DNA of 64,000 nucleotides, taken from contig NZ_CP059165.1 in assembly GCF_013466425.1 (NCBI RefSeq), positions 1,860,001-1,924,000 of the forward strand, written 5' to 3'. The translations under genes were made by a program, and so were the position numbers. This document shows positions 23,758 through 31,937 of this stretch, piece after piece. The notes below the pieces were generated by a model that worked only from the letters and a program-made list of their open reading frames with translations, did not search any database and had not been told where the DNA came from. Position 1 is the stretch's first letter; every line of letters starts with the position of its first letter. Origin of the DNA: Mycobacterium vicinigordonae (GTDB lineage: Bacteria > Actinomycetota > Actinomycetes > Mycobacteriales > Mycobacteriaceae).

Positions 23758-25772
23758 ATCATTCTCCTGACTGCGTCGACGATTCGCGCCGCGTCCGGGC
23801 GGCAGGCTGCCTCCAAGGTGGCCGCTCGCGGCACGGGAGTGTAGGAGCCCGCGACGCGCTCAATGGGACTCGTAAGCACGCCGAATAGCTCTGTACCGAC
23901 CGCAGCCGCGATTTCGGCTCCTGGCCCGCAGAATCCCACCGATTCATGCGCCACGATGAGACGCCGGGTTTTGCGCGCCGAATCCACGACAGTAGTCAGA
24001 TCCAGCGGTACCAACGTGCGCAGATCCACCACCTCAACCGAAATGCCTTCGGTGTCAAGCTGAGTGGCAGCGTCCAGCGCGGCATGCACGGTACTTCCGT
24101 AGCTGCAGATTGTGACGTCGGTACCAGACCGTTTGATGTCGGCCTGCCCGAGTGGGATCACGTAATCGGCGGTGGGTACCGGTCCTTTGCCGCCACCGTA
24201 GAACAGCTTCATTGACTCGATGAACAAGCATGGGTCGTCCTCTGTCAGGCACGCATTGAGCAAACCGACCGCGTCGGCAGCGGTACTGGGCCAGACCACC
24301 TTGATACCGGGCGTGTGCATCGCCCAGGCCTCGAAGGCTTGCGAGTGCTGCGGTCCTGCGGCAGTGCCGACCATGGCGCGAATGACCATGGGCGCACCCT
24401 GCCGGCCGCCGGACATGTAGCGGATCTTCGCCGCATGGTTCGCGATCTGGTCCATCGCCACACCAAGGAAGTCGACGAACATCAATTCGGCCACTGGCCG
24501 CATCCCGGCCAACGAAGCACCCAGGGCCGCGCCGATGATCGAAGATTCGGCGATGGGAGTGTCGCGGACTCGCTGGGCACCGTACTTGGTGGAAAGTCCC
24601 GCGGTGATCTTGAACATTCCGCCAGCCGGATCAGCGATGTCCTCGCCAAGAAGAATAACAGAGTCGTTCGCGGCCATGGCACGGTCGAGGGTGCGGTGAA
24701 TTGCCTGCACCAGACCAAGGTTCTCGATTTCACCGCTGGGTATCTCGGCGCGCTCGGCCACTGGGGCCGCTAGTTCAATGCCATTGGCAGCAAACACATC
24801 TCGGGTGAGTTCGTCCACCGGAGGCGGCTCCGCATCGCGGGCTGCGGTGAACGCAGCATCTATCTCCGCGATCAGCGCGGAGTCGACGCGGTCGAGTTCG
24901 GCTTCGGTTGCCAGGCCGTCGTCGACGAGTCGGCGCCGATAGCTGTCAAACGGTGGGTTCGCCCGCTTGGCGGCAAGTTCGTCGGGGTTGGCGTAGGGCA
25001 TCTGGTCACCGAAGTAGTGGCCCTGCAACCGGCAGCCGACAGCTTCGACGAAGGAGGGGCCACCGCCGGATCGGGCGAGCTCCGCGGCGGTCGCCACGGC
25101 GTTGTACACGGCCTCCGGATCGGTGCCGTCGACACTCGTGCCGGGCATTCCGTAGCCCGCGGCGCGGTCGGCCAGACATTCGGTACGCGTGTAGCCAGCG
25201 ACGGGGGTGCATTCGGCCCACGCGTTGTTCTGGCAGAAGAACACCACCGGCAGCTGCCACAGTGCTGCCATGTTCATCGCCTCGTGCACGTAACCGATGC
25301 TGGTTGCCCCGTCCCCGAAGCTCACCAACACCACCCGATCGTGACCCGTGATCGCCGCTGCCAGTGCAATCCCATTCGCGATAAGTGGTCCCGCGCCGAC
25401 GATGCCGGTAGTCCATGCGATGCCGTGCTCCGGGTCGCTGATGCCCATGGCGCCGGCCTTGCCCTTAGACAGGCCGGTGCCCCGGCCGAGAATCTCTGCG
25501 AAGTACTTCGGTAGGTCGATGCCTTTGGCCACCACGTCGCCAAGGCCGCGATAGGTCGTCACGAGTTGATCGCCCGCGGACAGCGCGAGTGCGGCTCCCG
25601 CCGACATCGCCTCCTGCCCGTCGACCGGCCAATAGCTCATGGCGATCTCGCCGGAGGACAGGCCTTTGCGGACGCGTCGATCGCTGTGCTGCACCTTGCT
25701 CATGAGCCGGTACAGCTCGAGGGCGTGATCGCTGCTCAGTTTCGTTGGCCCAACGTCTGCCTGCGTGGCCAT
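23754..25772 (-). CDS. TPP-dependent 2-oxo acid dehydrogenase E1, alpha-beta fusion
   Basis: A 672-residue fusion of E1-alpha and E1-beta. The alpha half (about residues 15-310) has the TPP/Mg motif VSFGDGATSIGYVHEAMNM ending in CQNN. The beta half begins near residue 340 (LGLVQAIHRTLDRAMAANDSVILLGEDI) and has MFKITAGLSTKYGAQRVRDTPIAES. Related enzymes decarboxylate pyruvate, acetoin or branched 2-oxo acids and acylate lipoate. The ATG at 25772 (MATQADVGPT) is preferred; an in-frame ATG at 25811 overlaps the operator. The gene leads the E1-lipoyl-crotonase operon. No E2 acyltransferase or E3 gene is in the window. Confidence 0.88.
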   Translation of the reverse strand: MATQADVGPTKLSSDHALELYRLMSKVQHSDRRVRKGLSSGEIAMSYWPVDGQEAMSAGAALALSAGDQLVTTYRGLGDVVAKGIDLPKYFAEILGRGTGLSKGKAGAMGISDPEHGIAWTTGIVGAGPLIANGIALAAAITGHDRVVLVSFGDGATSIGYVHEAMNMAALWQLPVVFFCQNNAWAECTPVAGYTRTECLADRAAGYGMPGTSVDGTDPEAVYNAVATAAELARSGGGPSFVEAVGCRLQGHYFGDQMPYANPDELAAKRANPPFDSYRRRLVDDGLATEAELDRVDSALIAEIDAAFTAARDAEPPPVDELTRDVFAANGIELAAPVAERAEIPSGEIENLGLVQAIHRTLDRAMAANDSVILLGEDIADPAGGMFKITAGLSTKYGAQRVRDTPIAESSIIGAALGASLAGMRPVAELMFVDFLGVAMDQIANHAAKIRYMSGGRQGAPMVIRAMVGTAAGPQHSQAFEAWAMHTPGIKVVWPSTAADAVGLLNACLTEDDPCLFIESMKLFYGGGKGPVPTADYVIPLGQADIKRSGTDVTICSYGSTVHAALDAATQLDTEGISVEVVDLRTLVPLDLTTVVDSARKTRRLIVAHESVGFCGPGAEIAAAVGTELFGVLTSPIERVAGSYTPVPRAATLEAACRPDAARIVDAVRRMM

Positions 25773-25807
25773 CAGCTGCTCCTTCGCATATGCGTTCCGA
25801 CGAGTAT

Positions 25808-25826
25808 ACAATAGGACGAAATGTGT
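25808..25826. promoter_or_regulatory. Operator (one mismatch) between E1 and SnoaL genes
   Basis: On the minus strand it reads ACACATTTCGTCCTATTGT, with CGT in place of the central TGT. It contains a leftward TATTGT -10-like element. It sits 35 bp before the E1 start and 17 bp before the rightward SnoaL-like gene. Confidence 0.6.
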
Positions 25827-25843
25827 CTAATCGTGCTGCGCGG

Positions 25844-26317
25844 ATGGGGACTGGGTACTGCATGGATATCTGTTCGTCGGTGGCGAAGGCCGCGCTTGAT
25901 GCTGTGGCACGCAGGTATGCGGCCGCGATCGATCGTCGCGACCGCGTTGCGCTGCTTGACGTGTTTACTCCCCACGCGACGATGCGTGTGGAACGACCGG
26001 GGCGCCCATCCGGCGCCATGACAGGCCACCGCGAGTTGGTGCGAATCATCGATATGGTCTCGCGGTTTCCGCGCACCGTCCATCTGATCGCCCAAGGGCT
26101 CTACATCGTCGACGGTGACTCCGCGGTGGGTGAAGTATATTGCACCGCAAATCACTTCACCGCTGACGAGGTGGGGATCGGTCGCAATCACGTCATGTAT
26201 ATCCGCTACCTGGATCGCTATTCGGCGAGCGGGGGGCGTTGGCGTATCGCCCACCGCACGCTCGTAGTCGATGCGACCGAAGATCGCCCGGTCGCCATCG
26301 TCGAACCAGACGAGTAA
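25844..26317 (+). CDS. SnoaL-like / NTF2-fold protein
   Basis: A protein of about 157 residues with the SnoaL pattern ALDAVARRYAAAIDRRDRVALLDVFTPHATMRVE, then HLIAQGLYIVDGDSAVGEVYCTANHF, then YIRYLDRYSASGGRWRIAHRTLVVD. It likely acts as a small hydratase, isomerase or cyclase. The start is uncertain: ATG at 25844 (given), ATG at 25862, or a GTG at 25823 inside the operator are all in frame. It is a single gene, divergent from the E1 operon and convergent with the MaoC gene at 26329. Confidence 0.8.
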   Translation: MGTGYCMDICSSVAKAALDAVARRYAAAIDRRDRVALLDVFTPHATMRVERPGRPSGAMTGHRELVRIIDMVSRFPRTVHLIAQGLYIVDGDSAVGEVYCTANHFTADEVGIGRNHVMYIRYLDRYSASGGRWRIAHRTLVVDATEDRPVAIVEPDE

Positions 26318-26328
26318 TGGCGGATCAG

Positions 26329-26754
26329 TCAGGCCAGCGCGACCGTTGCCTCACCGGGTGTGGTGCTCTGACCGTCCTGACTGACCACGTCGACCTTGAG
26401 ATGCACCAGCTGCGAACCGTTGACGATCTCCTTCCCAGTGATCTCGCCGATGCAACTCAATTGATCACCCTTTTGGTTCATCGCGCGATATTTGACGGTC
26501 AGAGAACGGATTTCGCCGCCATCTCCAATCCACGCGCGCAGCATGTTGACCAAGTAGGCCAGCCGTAGGTTACCCATTCCGAATGCACCCGATTGATTAC
26601 CCGCGGCGCGGCCGGCTTCGTCATCCATGTGGATCGGGATGAATTCGTCGTTGACTGCCGCGTAGCGGTTCCACTCCGCGAAATGTGTGGTGCGTACGAA
26701 GGACGGAATGAAATCGCCGATTTGAATTGCCTCGAAGTCAACGGGTTTCGTCAT
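26329..26754 (-). CDS. MaoC-like hot-dog hydratase (small subunit type)
   Basis: A 141-residue hot-dog protein with the hydratase-2 motif AAVNDEFIPIHMDDEAGR, giving catalytic D36 and H41. It resembles the catalytic half of heteromeric MaoC enoyl-CoA hydratases. The gene two upstream (28207-28686) encodes an N-type MaoC domain, so together they may form a two-subunit hydratase like ChsH1-ChsH2 of cholesterol side-chain degradation. An aldehyde dehydrogenase gene lies between them. Expected reaction: hydration of a trans-2-enoyl-CoA with a bulky acyl group. Confidence 0.87.
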   Translation of the reverse strand: MTKPVDFEAIQIGDFIPSFVRTTHFAEWNRYAAVNDEFIPIHMDDEAGRAAGNQSGAFGMGNLRLAYLVNMLRAWIGDGGEIRSLTVKYRAMNQKGDQLSCIGEITGKEIVNGSQLVHLKVDVVSQDGQSTTPGEATVALA

Positions 26755-26763
26755 TTCGGCTCC

Positions 26764-28206
26764 TCAGAGGGCGATCCCGAGAACTTTGGTATCGAGGTAC
26801 TCTGCGATCCCTGCCCGCGCCCCCTCGCGGCCGAGCCCGCTTTCCTTGATACCCCCGAACGGTACCGCCGCCGAGGTCGGATTGATGTCATTGATGCCGA
26901 TCATGCCAAAGTCCAGCGCCTCGGCTACCCGGATCGCACGAGCGAGGTCGCGCGTGTAGATATATCCCGCCAGACCATAAGTCGTGGCATTGGCCATCGC
27001 AATCGCCTCGTCTTCGTCGTCGAAAACCAACACCGGCGCGATTGGGCCGAAGGTTTCCTCTGAGCAGATCAACATCTCGGCGGTAACGTCGGCGAGGATC
27101 GTCGGCGCGAAGAATGCCCCATTGTCAAACGTGGTCCCCGTCAAACGCGATCCACCGATTAGCAATTTGGCGCCCTTATCCACCGCGTCGCCGACCTGCC
27201 GCTGCATCTTTTTCAGCGCGACATCGTCGATCAGCGGACCGACCGTGGTGCCCTTCACCAGACCGTCTCCGGGCACGAGTTTCACCACGCGCGCCCGCAG
27301 GGTGGCAAGGAACGGTTCGACGATCGAACGGTGCACGATGAATCTGTTGGGGCATATGCAGGCCTGCCCGGTGTTGAGGAACTTGACCAACGCTGCACCC
27401 TTGGCGGCGTGTTCGGGATTGGCGTCCTCGAAAACAAGGAAGGGCGCGTGACCACCCAGTTCCATCGAAACCCGTTTCATCGCGCCACCGGCACGGGCCG
27501 CGATCATCTTGCCGATCTCGGTGGACCCGGTGAAGCTGATCTTGCGTACTGAGGCTTCGGCGAGGATCTCATCGGCCACGGGCTCGGGGTCCGAGCACGT
27601 CACTAAGTTGACGACTCCGGCCGGTACCCCGGCGTCCGCGAACACCCGGAACGTCTCGACGGCGCACAGCGGAGTCTGCTCAGCTGGTTTGAGCACCGAT
27701 GTGCACCCGGCCGCTAATGCCGGAGCCACCTTGCGGGTGATCATCGAGATCGGATAATTCCACGGAGTGATCGCCGCGCAAACGCCGACAGGCTGTTGCA
27801 ACACGATAAAGCGTTGATCGGTCCGGGCCGATGGAATGACCTCTCCGTAAACGCGTTTAGCCTCCTCGGCAAACCACAGCAAGAAATCGGCCGCGTACCC
27901 GACCTCGGTTCGGGCCATGCGAAGCGGCTTGCCCTGCTCCTTGGTCATGAGGGTGGCGAGACTGTCCTGGCGTTGCAGCATCATTCGGTGGGCGGCGAGG
28001 AGAATCTCGCTGCGTTCGTAGGCGGTACGGGTGCGCCAAGCCGAAAGCGCGGCCGTGGCCGCGTCGATAGCGCGGCGGGCGTCGGCACGGCCGCCGTCAG
28101 GTACGGTGCCCAACAGGGCGCCGGTAGCCGGGTTGGTGCTAGCGAAGGTCTTGCCCGAGGACGCGGCCTGCCACTCACCATTGATGTACATCAATTCCCC
28201 GCCCAC
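26764..28206 (-). CDS. NAD(P)-dependent aldehyde dehydrogenase
   Basis: A 480-residue ALDH resembling succinate-semialdehyde/glutarate-semialdehyde dehydrogenases. Motifs: ITPWNYPISMITRKVAPALAAGC for the cofactor fold, FTGSTEIGKMIA, the general base E249 in MELGGHAPFLVF, and catalytic C283 in FLNTGQACICPNRF. It oxidises an aldehyde to the acid. The given GTG at 28206 directly abuts the upstream stop; ATG at 28191 (MYINGEW) is an alternative. It is sandwiched between two MaoC genes in one operon, suggesting an aldehyde intermediate in the same route. Confidence 0.9.
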   Translation of the reverse strand: MGGELMYINGEWQAASSGKTFASTNPATGALLGTVPDGGRADARRAIDAATAALSAWRTRTAYERSEILLAAHRMMLQRQDSLATLMTKEQGKPLRMARTEVGYAADFLLWFAEEAKRVYGEVIPSARTDQRFIVLQQPVGVCAAITPWNYPISMITRKVAPALAAGCTSVLKPAEQTPLCAVETFRVFADAGVPAGVVNLVTCSDPEPVADEILAEASVRKISFTGSTEIGKMIAARAGGAMKRVSMELGGHAPFLVFEDANPEHAAKGAALVKFLNTGQACICPNRFIVHRSIVEPFLATLRARVVKLVPGDGLVKGTTVGPLIDDVALKKMQRQVGDAVDKGAKLLIGGSRLTGTTFDNGAFFAPTILADVTAEMLICSEETFGPIAPVLVFDDEDEAIAMANATTYGLAGYIYTRDLARAIRVAEALDFGMIGINDINPTSAAVPFGGIKESGLGREGARAGIAEYLDTKVLGIAL

Positions 28207-28686
28207 TTAATACCGGATGACTGTGTCGATGCGCGTCCGTACCAATTCGTTGCGCTGATTACGCAGTTCACGCTCTAGCTGGATATAGAGCATCTGGCCC
28301 ATTCGGCCCTCGCGTTCGGACGCATCTTTGACTCGCCAACGTCCCGTGATCACGTCGCCCGGGCGCATGGGCTGTCCGAATTCGAGCCGCACACCGCCGT
28401 TGAGCATCCGTTGACCCGGGTCACCGGGCTCAGGTAAGGCGTATTGGGACGGCCCGGTTTCCAGCGGTTTCACTGGCCATGCGAAAGGGTTGAAGTCATC
28501 CGGAGCGATGATCCCGCCCCAACGAGTCGCGCGCGCGTACTCTTCGTCCCAGTACAGCCGGGGCGGCTCGTCTGGCCAATATGTGGCTATCGCCCAGCGT
28601 CGGATATCCGAACGATCGATGGGAAACGACGGTGCACCCTGGTCATTCCAGATGCCAATGGCCGCCGCCAGCCGATCGGTGATCAT
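28207..28686 (-). CDS. MaoC-like (FAS1-type dehydratase N domain) protein
   Basis: A protein of about 159 residues. The pattern WPDEPPRLYWDEEYARATRWGGIIAPDDFNPFAW followed by GGVRLEFGQPMRPGDVITGRWRVKD is that of the N-terminal MaoC/FAS1-like dehydratase domain, which binds the CoA chain but usually lacks the catalytic Asp-His pair. It probably partners the catalytic MaoC subunit at 26329-26754. The ATG at 28686 (MITDRLAAAIG) is preferred; the frame extends to 28740 but would then cover the operator at 28729-28747. First gene of its operon. Confidence 0.84.
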   Translation of the reverse strand: MITDRLAAAIGIWNDQGAPSFPIDRSDIRRWAIATYWPDEPPRLYWDEEYARATRWGGIIAPDDFNPFAWPVKPLETGPSQYALPEPGDPGQRMLNGGVRLEFGQPMRPGDVITGRWRVKDASEREGRMGQMLYIQLERELRNQRNELVRTRIDTVIRY

Positions 28687-28728
28687 GCTCACGAGTTCGA
28701 CCCCAGCACAATTCCGGACATGAGTGAG

Positions 28729-28747
28729 ACAATATAACAATACATGT
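28729..28747. promoter_or_regulatory. Operator (exact) between MaoC and VOC operons
   Basis: On the minus strand it reads ACATGTATTGTTATATTGT, an exact pattern match with leftward TATATT/TATTGT promoter-like bases. It lies 42 bp before the MaoC start, in the 159-bp divergent gap 28687-28845. The right half of that gap has no other recognisable element. Confidence 0.7.
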
Positions 28748-28845
28748 TCCGTTGATGCGGAGGACTGGTACCTGCATTGTCAGTTAGACAACAGATGTCA
28801 TACTGACCTGTCATCGCGGACATCGTTGAGACTAGGGGCGACGTC

Positions 28846-29745
28846 ATGATCGCAGTCGGCAAGCAATGGCATGTGAACCATATCGTCGACGACTACCGTG
28901 TTGTCGCCGACTGGTATCGCGACGTGTTCGGCGCGGTTGACGTGTTCACGGACGAGTGGCTCGAAGCCGAGAAGCGTTGGGCATCAATGGTCACCATTGC
29001 CGATCTCGCGGTCGACGTCATGGAACCGACACCCGAGGCGGCACATCTTCCACTCGGGAAGTTTCTGGCACGGTTTGGCAGGCACTTTCATGCCGCCGCC
29101 TATTTCGTGGACTGCCCGCCGACCGAGATCTTCGACACCCTGACCGCGCAGGGCGTGCGATGCTTCGGCCTGGCCGGTGCCGGTCGTGAGATCATGGTCG
29201 ACCAGCCGATGAGCCCGGTCTTCACTCATCCGAGGGACACTGCGGGCCAACTCGAATTCATGCCGTGCTCCCAGTCCAGACCGGGTCCGCTCGGCGTGCC
29301 GGGACGCTGGGAAGACCCAAGGTTCCACGAGGGTTGGTCCACCGATCCGTGGCGGAAGCATCCACTCGCAATTGTCGGATGGCGTGTCGGAGTGGTGGTC
29401 AGTGACCTGGATCGCGCCACCGACATCTACCGAGCACTTGGGGCCGGTGTCGTCGCGAAGGACGAGACCCCGCTCGCCGAGCGTCGACAACTCAGCCTCG
29501 GCGCCAACACGACCGTCGAATTGATCAGGCCAAGTTCTGCCGACTCCGTGGCTGGACGTGACCTCATCGCGAATGGCGAAATCATGCACTGCTGCGTCTT
29601 TGAGACCAGTGACCTCGCTGCAGCAGAGGCACATCTGGTCAGTCGCAGCGTCGGCATTGCCGAGCGGGATCGAGATCGATTGGTCACCGATCCAACGACC
29701 TGCTACGGCGCAGTGTTCGAATTCGTTGCTACCGAGCAGGTTTAA
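28846..29745 (+). CDS. Two-module VOC/glyoxalase-superfamily protein
   Basis: A 299-residue protein with two VOC modules: HVNHIVDDYRVVADWYRDVFGAVDVF in the first half and VGWRVGVVVSDLDRATDIYRALGAGVVAKDE in the second. Two-module VOC proteins include extradiol dioxygenases and epimerases. The first half keeps H9 and H12, possible metal ligands, but I cannot place the complete metal triad, so dioxygenase activity is uncertain. It is joined to a DUF3237 gene by a TAATG overlap and is divergent from the MaoC-ALDH operon. Confidence 0.8.
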   Translation: MIAVGKQWHVNHIVDDYRVVADWYRDVFGAVDVFTDEWLEAEKRWASMVTIADLAVDVMEPTPEAAHLPLGKFLARFGRHFHAAAYFVDCPPTEIFDTLTAQGVRCFGLAGAGREIMVDQPMSPVFTHPRDTAGQLEFMPCSQSRPGPLGVPGRWEDPRFHEGWSTDPWRKHPLAIVGWRVGVVVSDLDRATDIYRALGAGVVAKDETPLAERRQLSLGANTTVELIRPSSADSVAGRDLIANGEIMHCCVFETSDLAAAEAHLVSRSVGIAERDRDRLVTDPTTCYGAVFEFVATEQV

Positions 29746-30170
29746 TGATGACAGCATCTCTGAACGCCGCGCTACGCCCCCTGTGCCACGTTAGGTACGA
29801 GCTTGCCGAGCCCATTGCGGTCTCCACCGGGCCTGCCGGGAGTCGGACAATTGGCGAGATCACTAGCGCGCGCTACGAAGGTGAGCGTCTGCGCGCTTCC
29901 CTCAAGGGTCGCGCCGCAGCTGATTGGGCGTTCGTCGAGCCGTCCGGTCGCGTGTTGGTCGATGCCCGTCTCACGCTCAGAACCGACGACGATGCAATCA
30001 TTTTGGTGACCTACACCGGACGTATGAACGCGGCGACGGCCGGGGTTTACTCGGCCATGTATTTCGAGACCGGTGACGAGCGATACGAATGGTTGACCAG
30101 AATTCTCGGCGTGGCCAAGGGCTCATTTGCAGGCGAGAGTCTGCAATACGACGTCTACGAAGTGGTCTGA
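29745..30170 (+). CDS. DUF3237 family protein
   Basis: A 141-residue protein matching DUF3237: CHVRYELAEPIAVSTGPAGSRTIGEITSARYEGERLRASLKG, then ADWAFVEPSGRVLVDARLTLRTDDDAIILVTYTGR, ending with FETGDERYEWLTRILGVAKG. The fold is a small beta-barrel without an assigned reaction. The start overlaps the VOC stop (TAATG), with a second ATG three bases on. Its partnership with a VOC protein suggests a role in the same catabolic step. Its 3' end lies against the remnant gene at 30174-30364 on the other strand. Confidence 0.82.
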   Translation: MMTASLNAALRPLCHVRYELAEPIAVSTGPAGSRTIGEITSARYEGERLRASLKGRAAADWAFVEPSGRVLVDARLTLRTDDDAIILVTYTGRMNAATAGVYSAMYFETGDERYEWLTRILGVAKGSFAGESLQYDVYEVV

Positions 30171-30173
30171 AGT

Positions 30174-30364
30174 CGCATCGGCGCGGGCAGCAACATGCTG
30201 CGTACCGCCTCCTCGCCATCGAAAACCATTCCGGTGGGCATGATTTCGTAACAAGGATAAGTGAAGGTAGCCATCGCTGCGGCGATGTCTCGGTCGTTCT
30301 CGTCGGTGATATGGCGCAGTACCAGTTCTTCGCGAATCCGGCGCTAGGTGGCGTCGAGATTCAT
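30174..30364 (-). pseudogene. Broken SnoaL/NTF2-like gene (early stop and 3' truncation)
   Basis: Read leftward, an ATG at 30364 overlaps the DUF35 stop as ATGA, the operon's usual coupling, but codon 7 is TAG (30344-30346). Past this stop the same frame continues RRIREELVLRHITDENDRDI, then AAAMATFTYPCYEIMPTGMVFDGEEAVRS, a clear NTF2-like N-terminal half. The frame ends near the DUF3237 3' end, where the second half of the domain is missing. It looks like a decayed last gene of the 30361-34503 operon. A sequencing error could explain the stop but not the truncation. Confidence 0.65.
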
Positions 30365-30768
30365 TGCGACTCGGAATGGGGTTGGAACACAGCGAGATTA
30401 CGGCCATCGTCGAGCGTAACCCACGCGACTTTCACCCGATCGCCGACCGCGGGCACCGGGCCAAAGACGTTCGACATCATCCGCGCGCCCTCGTCCAGAT
30501 CCACCAGCACCACCGAATAAGGAACCTTGTCGGCCAGGGCGGGAAAGGCGGGCCGGTGGTGCACGCTGACCGCGTACACGACACCGTTTCCGCTCAACGT
30601 CTCCCAATGCAATGCAGTCGCACCACAATGAGGGCAGATACAACGCGGATACCACACCAGGTGATTGCAGGACTCGCAACGCTGCATGCTCAGTTCGCGG
30701 CGCCGGGTGGCGTCCCAGAACGGAGCGGATACGGGGCTGGGCTCCGGGACAGGAGCACTGTCGGTCAT
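30361..30768 (-). CDS. DUF35 zinc-ribbon/OB-fold protein (thiolase/aldolase partner)
   Basis: A 135-residue DUF35 protein with an N-terminal rubredoxin-like ribbon (C31-x2-C34 and C45-x2-C48 in MQRCESCNHLVWYPRCICPHCG) and a C-terminal OB fold (GNGVVYAVSVHHRPAFPALADKVPYSVVLVDLDEG). DUF35 subunits bind thiolase-like enzymes, as in the steroid retro-aldolases Ltp2-ChsH2. The ATG at 30768 overlaps the thiolase-like stop (ATGA), so equal synthesis is likely. The longer frame to 30873 would run inside the thiolase gene and is not used. Confidence 0.9.
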   Translation of the reverse strand: MTDSAPVPEPSPVSAPFWDATRRRELSMQRCESCNHLVWYPRCICPHCGATALHWETLSGNGVVYAVSVHHRPAFPALADKVPYSVVLVDLDEGARMMSNVFGPVPAVGDRVKVAWVTLDDGRNLAVFQPHSESQ

Positions 30769-31937
30769 AGCGTTGCCTCCGTTCCCAGGATCAGCGTCGA
30801 CGTCGCCGACAGCACTCCGCCGGTGCCGTGCGCCACTGCAGTTTGCGCGCCTGGCACCTGACGCTCGCCGCAATCACCGCGCAGCTGGCGCGCGGCCTCA
30901 ACAAGCAGGAAGGCGCCAAAGGCACCGGGATGGGTATACGCCAGGCCCCCGCCCGAGGTCTGGCCGGGCAGGGCGCCGCCGGGCCCCAGGACGCCGCTAC
31001 CGGCGAAGGGACCACCTTCTCCCTTGGCGCAGAAGCCGAGATCTTCGAGCGCGAGCAGAACCGTGATGGTGAACGAATCGTACAGTTCGACTACGTCGAC
31101 GTCGCCGGGTGTCAGTCCTGCTGCCCTGAATGCCGCGGGTCCCGACAACGCACCTGGGGTAGCGGTGAGATCCGGCATCTGCGAGATCATCGCGTGGGAT
31201 GCCGCCGAGGCCGCACCCAGTACTAACACCGGCGGTTGGGGTAGATCGCGGGCGCGCTCGGTGCTGGTCAGTACTATCGCCGCGGCACCGTCGGTGACCA
31301 GACAACACTCCAACTTGTGGATGGGCTCGGCGATGAACCCGGAATTGAGGACTTGGTCAACCGTGATCGGATCCCGCAGGTGCGCCCGGGGATTCAGCTC
31401 CGCCCAGCGCCTGGTATCGACTGCGATCTGAGCCAGTTGCTCGGCGGTCGTTCCGTATGCGGCCATATGCCGATTGGCTGCCAGCGCGTAAGCGCTGATC
31501 GGCAGCATCACCCCGTACGGTGTTTCCCACTCCAACCGCTCGGGTGTGGCGAACACTCCGAGGCCCTTCTCACCGCGCTTGCGCGCGGCTCGCGGGGTTG
31601 AGGCGTAGACGATCACCACTGTCTCGGCCACCCCCGCCGCGATGGCCGCGGCGCCATGCTCGACGTAGAGCCCGTAACTGGCGCCCCCGACCTGCGTGGC
31701 GTCAGTGAATCGCGGTGCTATACCCAGGTATTCGGCCAACTCGATGGAATGCATCAAGGCACCCCCGGTACACGAGCACAATCCGTCGACATCACTGAGC
31801 GACAAGCCGGCGTCGACCAGCGCCGCCGTGATCACCCGTGCTTCGAGTTCGCGCAGTGGCACGTCTATCACCCCGGTCGGCGAAACCTCCTCGGCCACAC
31901 CGACGATGGCGACCTCACCTCGGACATCGCTTGTCAA
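30765..31937 (-). CDS. Thiolase-like lipid-transfer protein, no nucleophilic Cys (probable aldolase)
   Basis: A 390-residue thiolase-superfamily protein (EVAIVGVAEEVSPTG... at the start). The place of the nucleophilic cysteine reads DATQVGGASYGLYVEHG, with no cysteine. It has the VDVVELYDSFTITVLLALEDLGFC segment, where Ltp-type lyases carry a functional tyrosine, and LAYTHPGAFGAFLLVEAARQLRG near the end. With its coupled DUF35 partner it is a good candidate for a retro-aldol C-C lyase releasing a short carbonyl or acyl-CoA. Overlaps the acyl-CoA ligase stop by ATGA. Confidence 0.88.
   Translation of the reverse strand: MTSDVRGEVAIVGVAEEVSPTGVIDVPLRELEARVITAALVDAGLSLSDVDGLCSCTGGALMHSIELAEYLGIAPRFTDATQVGGASYGLYVEHGAAAIAAGVAETVVIVYASTPRAARKRGEKGLGVFATPERLEWETPYGVMLPISAYALAANRHMAAYGTTAEQLAQIAVDTRRWAELNPRAHLRDPITVDQVLNSGFIAEPIHKLECCLVTDGAAAIVLTSTERARDLPQPPVLVLGAASAASHAMISQMPDLTATPGALSGPAAFRAAGLTPGDVDVVELYDSFTITVLLALEDLGFCAKGEGGPFAGSGVLGPGGALPGQTSGGGLAYTHPGAFGAFLLVEAARQLRGDCGERQVPGAQTAVAHGTGGVLSATSTLILGTEATL

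Noticed and set aside
22676..25772. Ring-hydroxylating dioxygenase system, as would suit aromatic degradation.
   Set aside because: No Rieske motif protein or ferredoxin gene is in the window; oxygenation rests on P450s and possibly LLM or VOC proteins.
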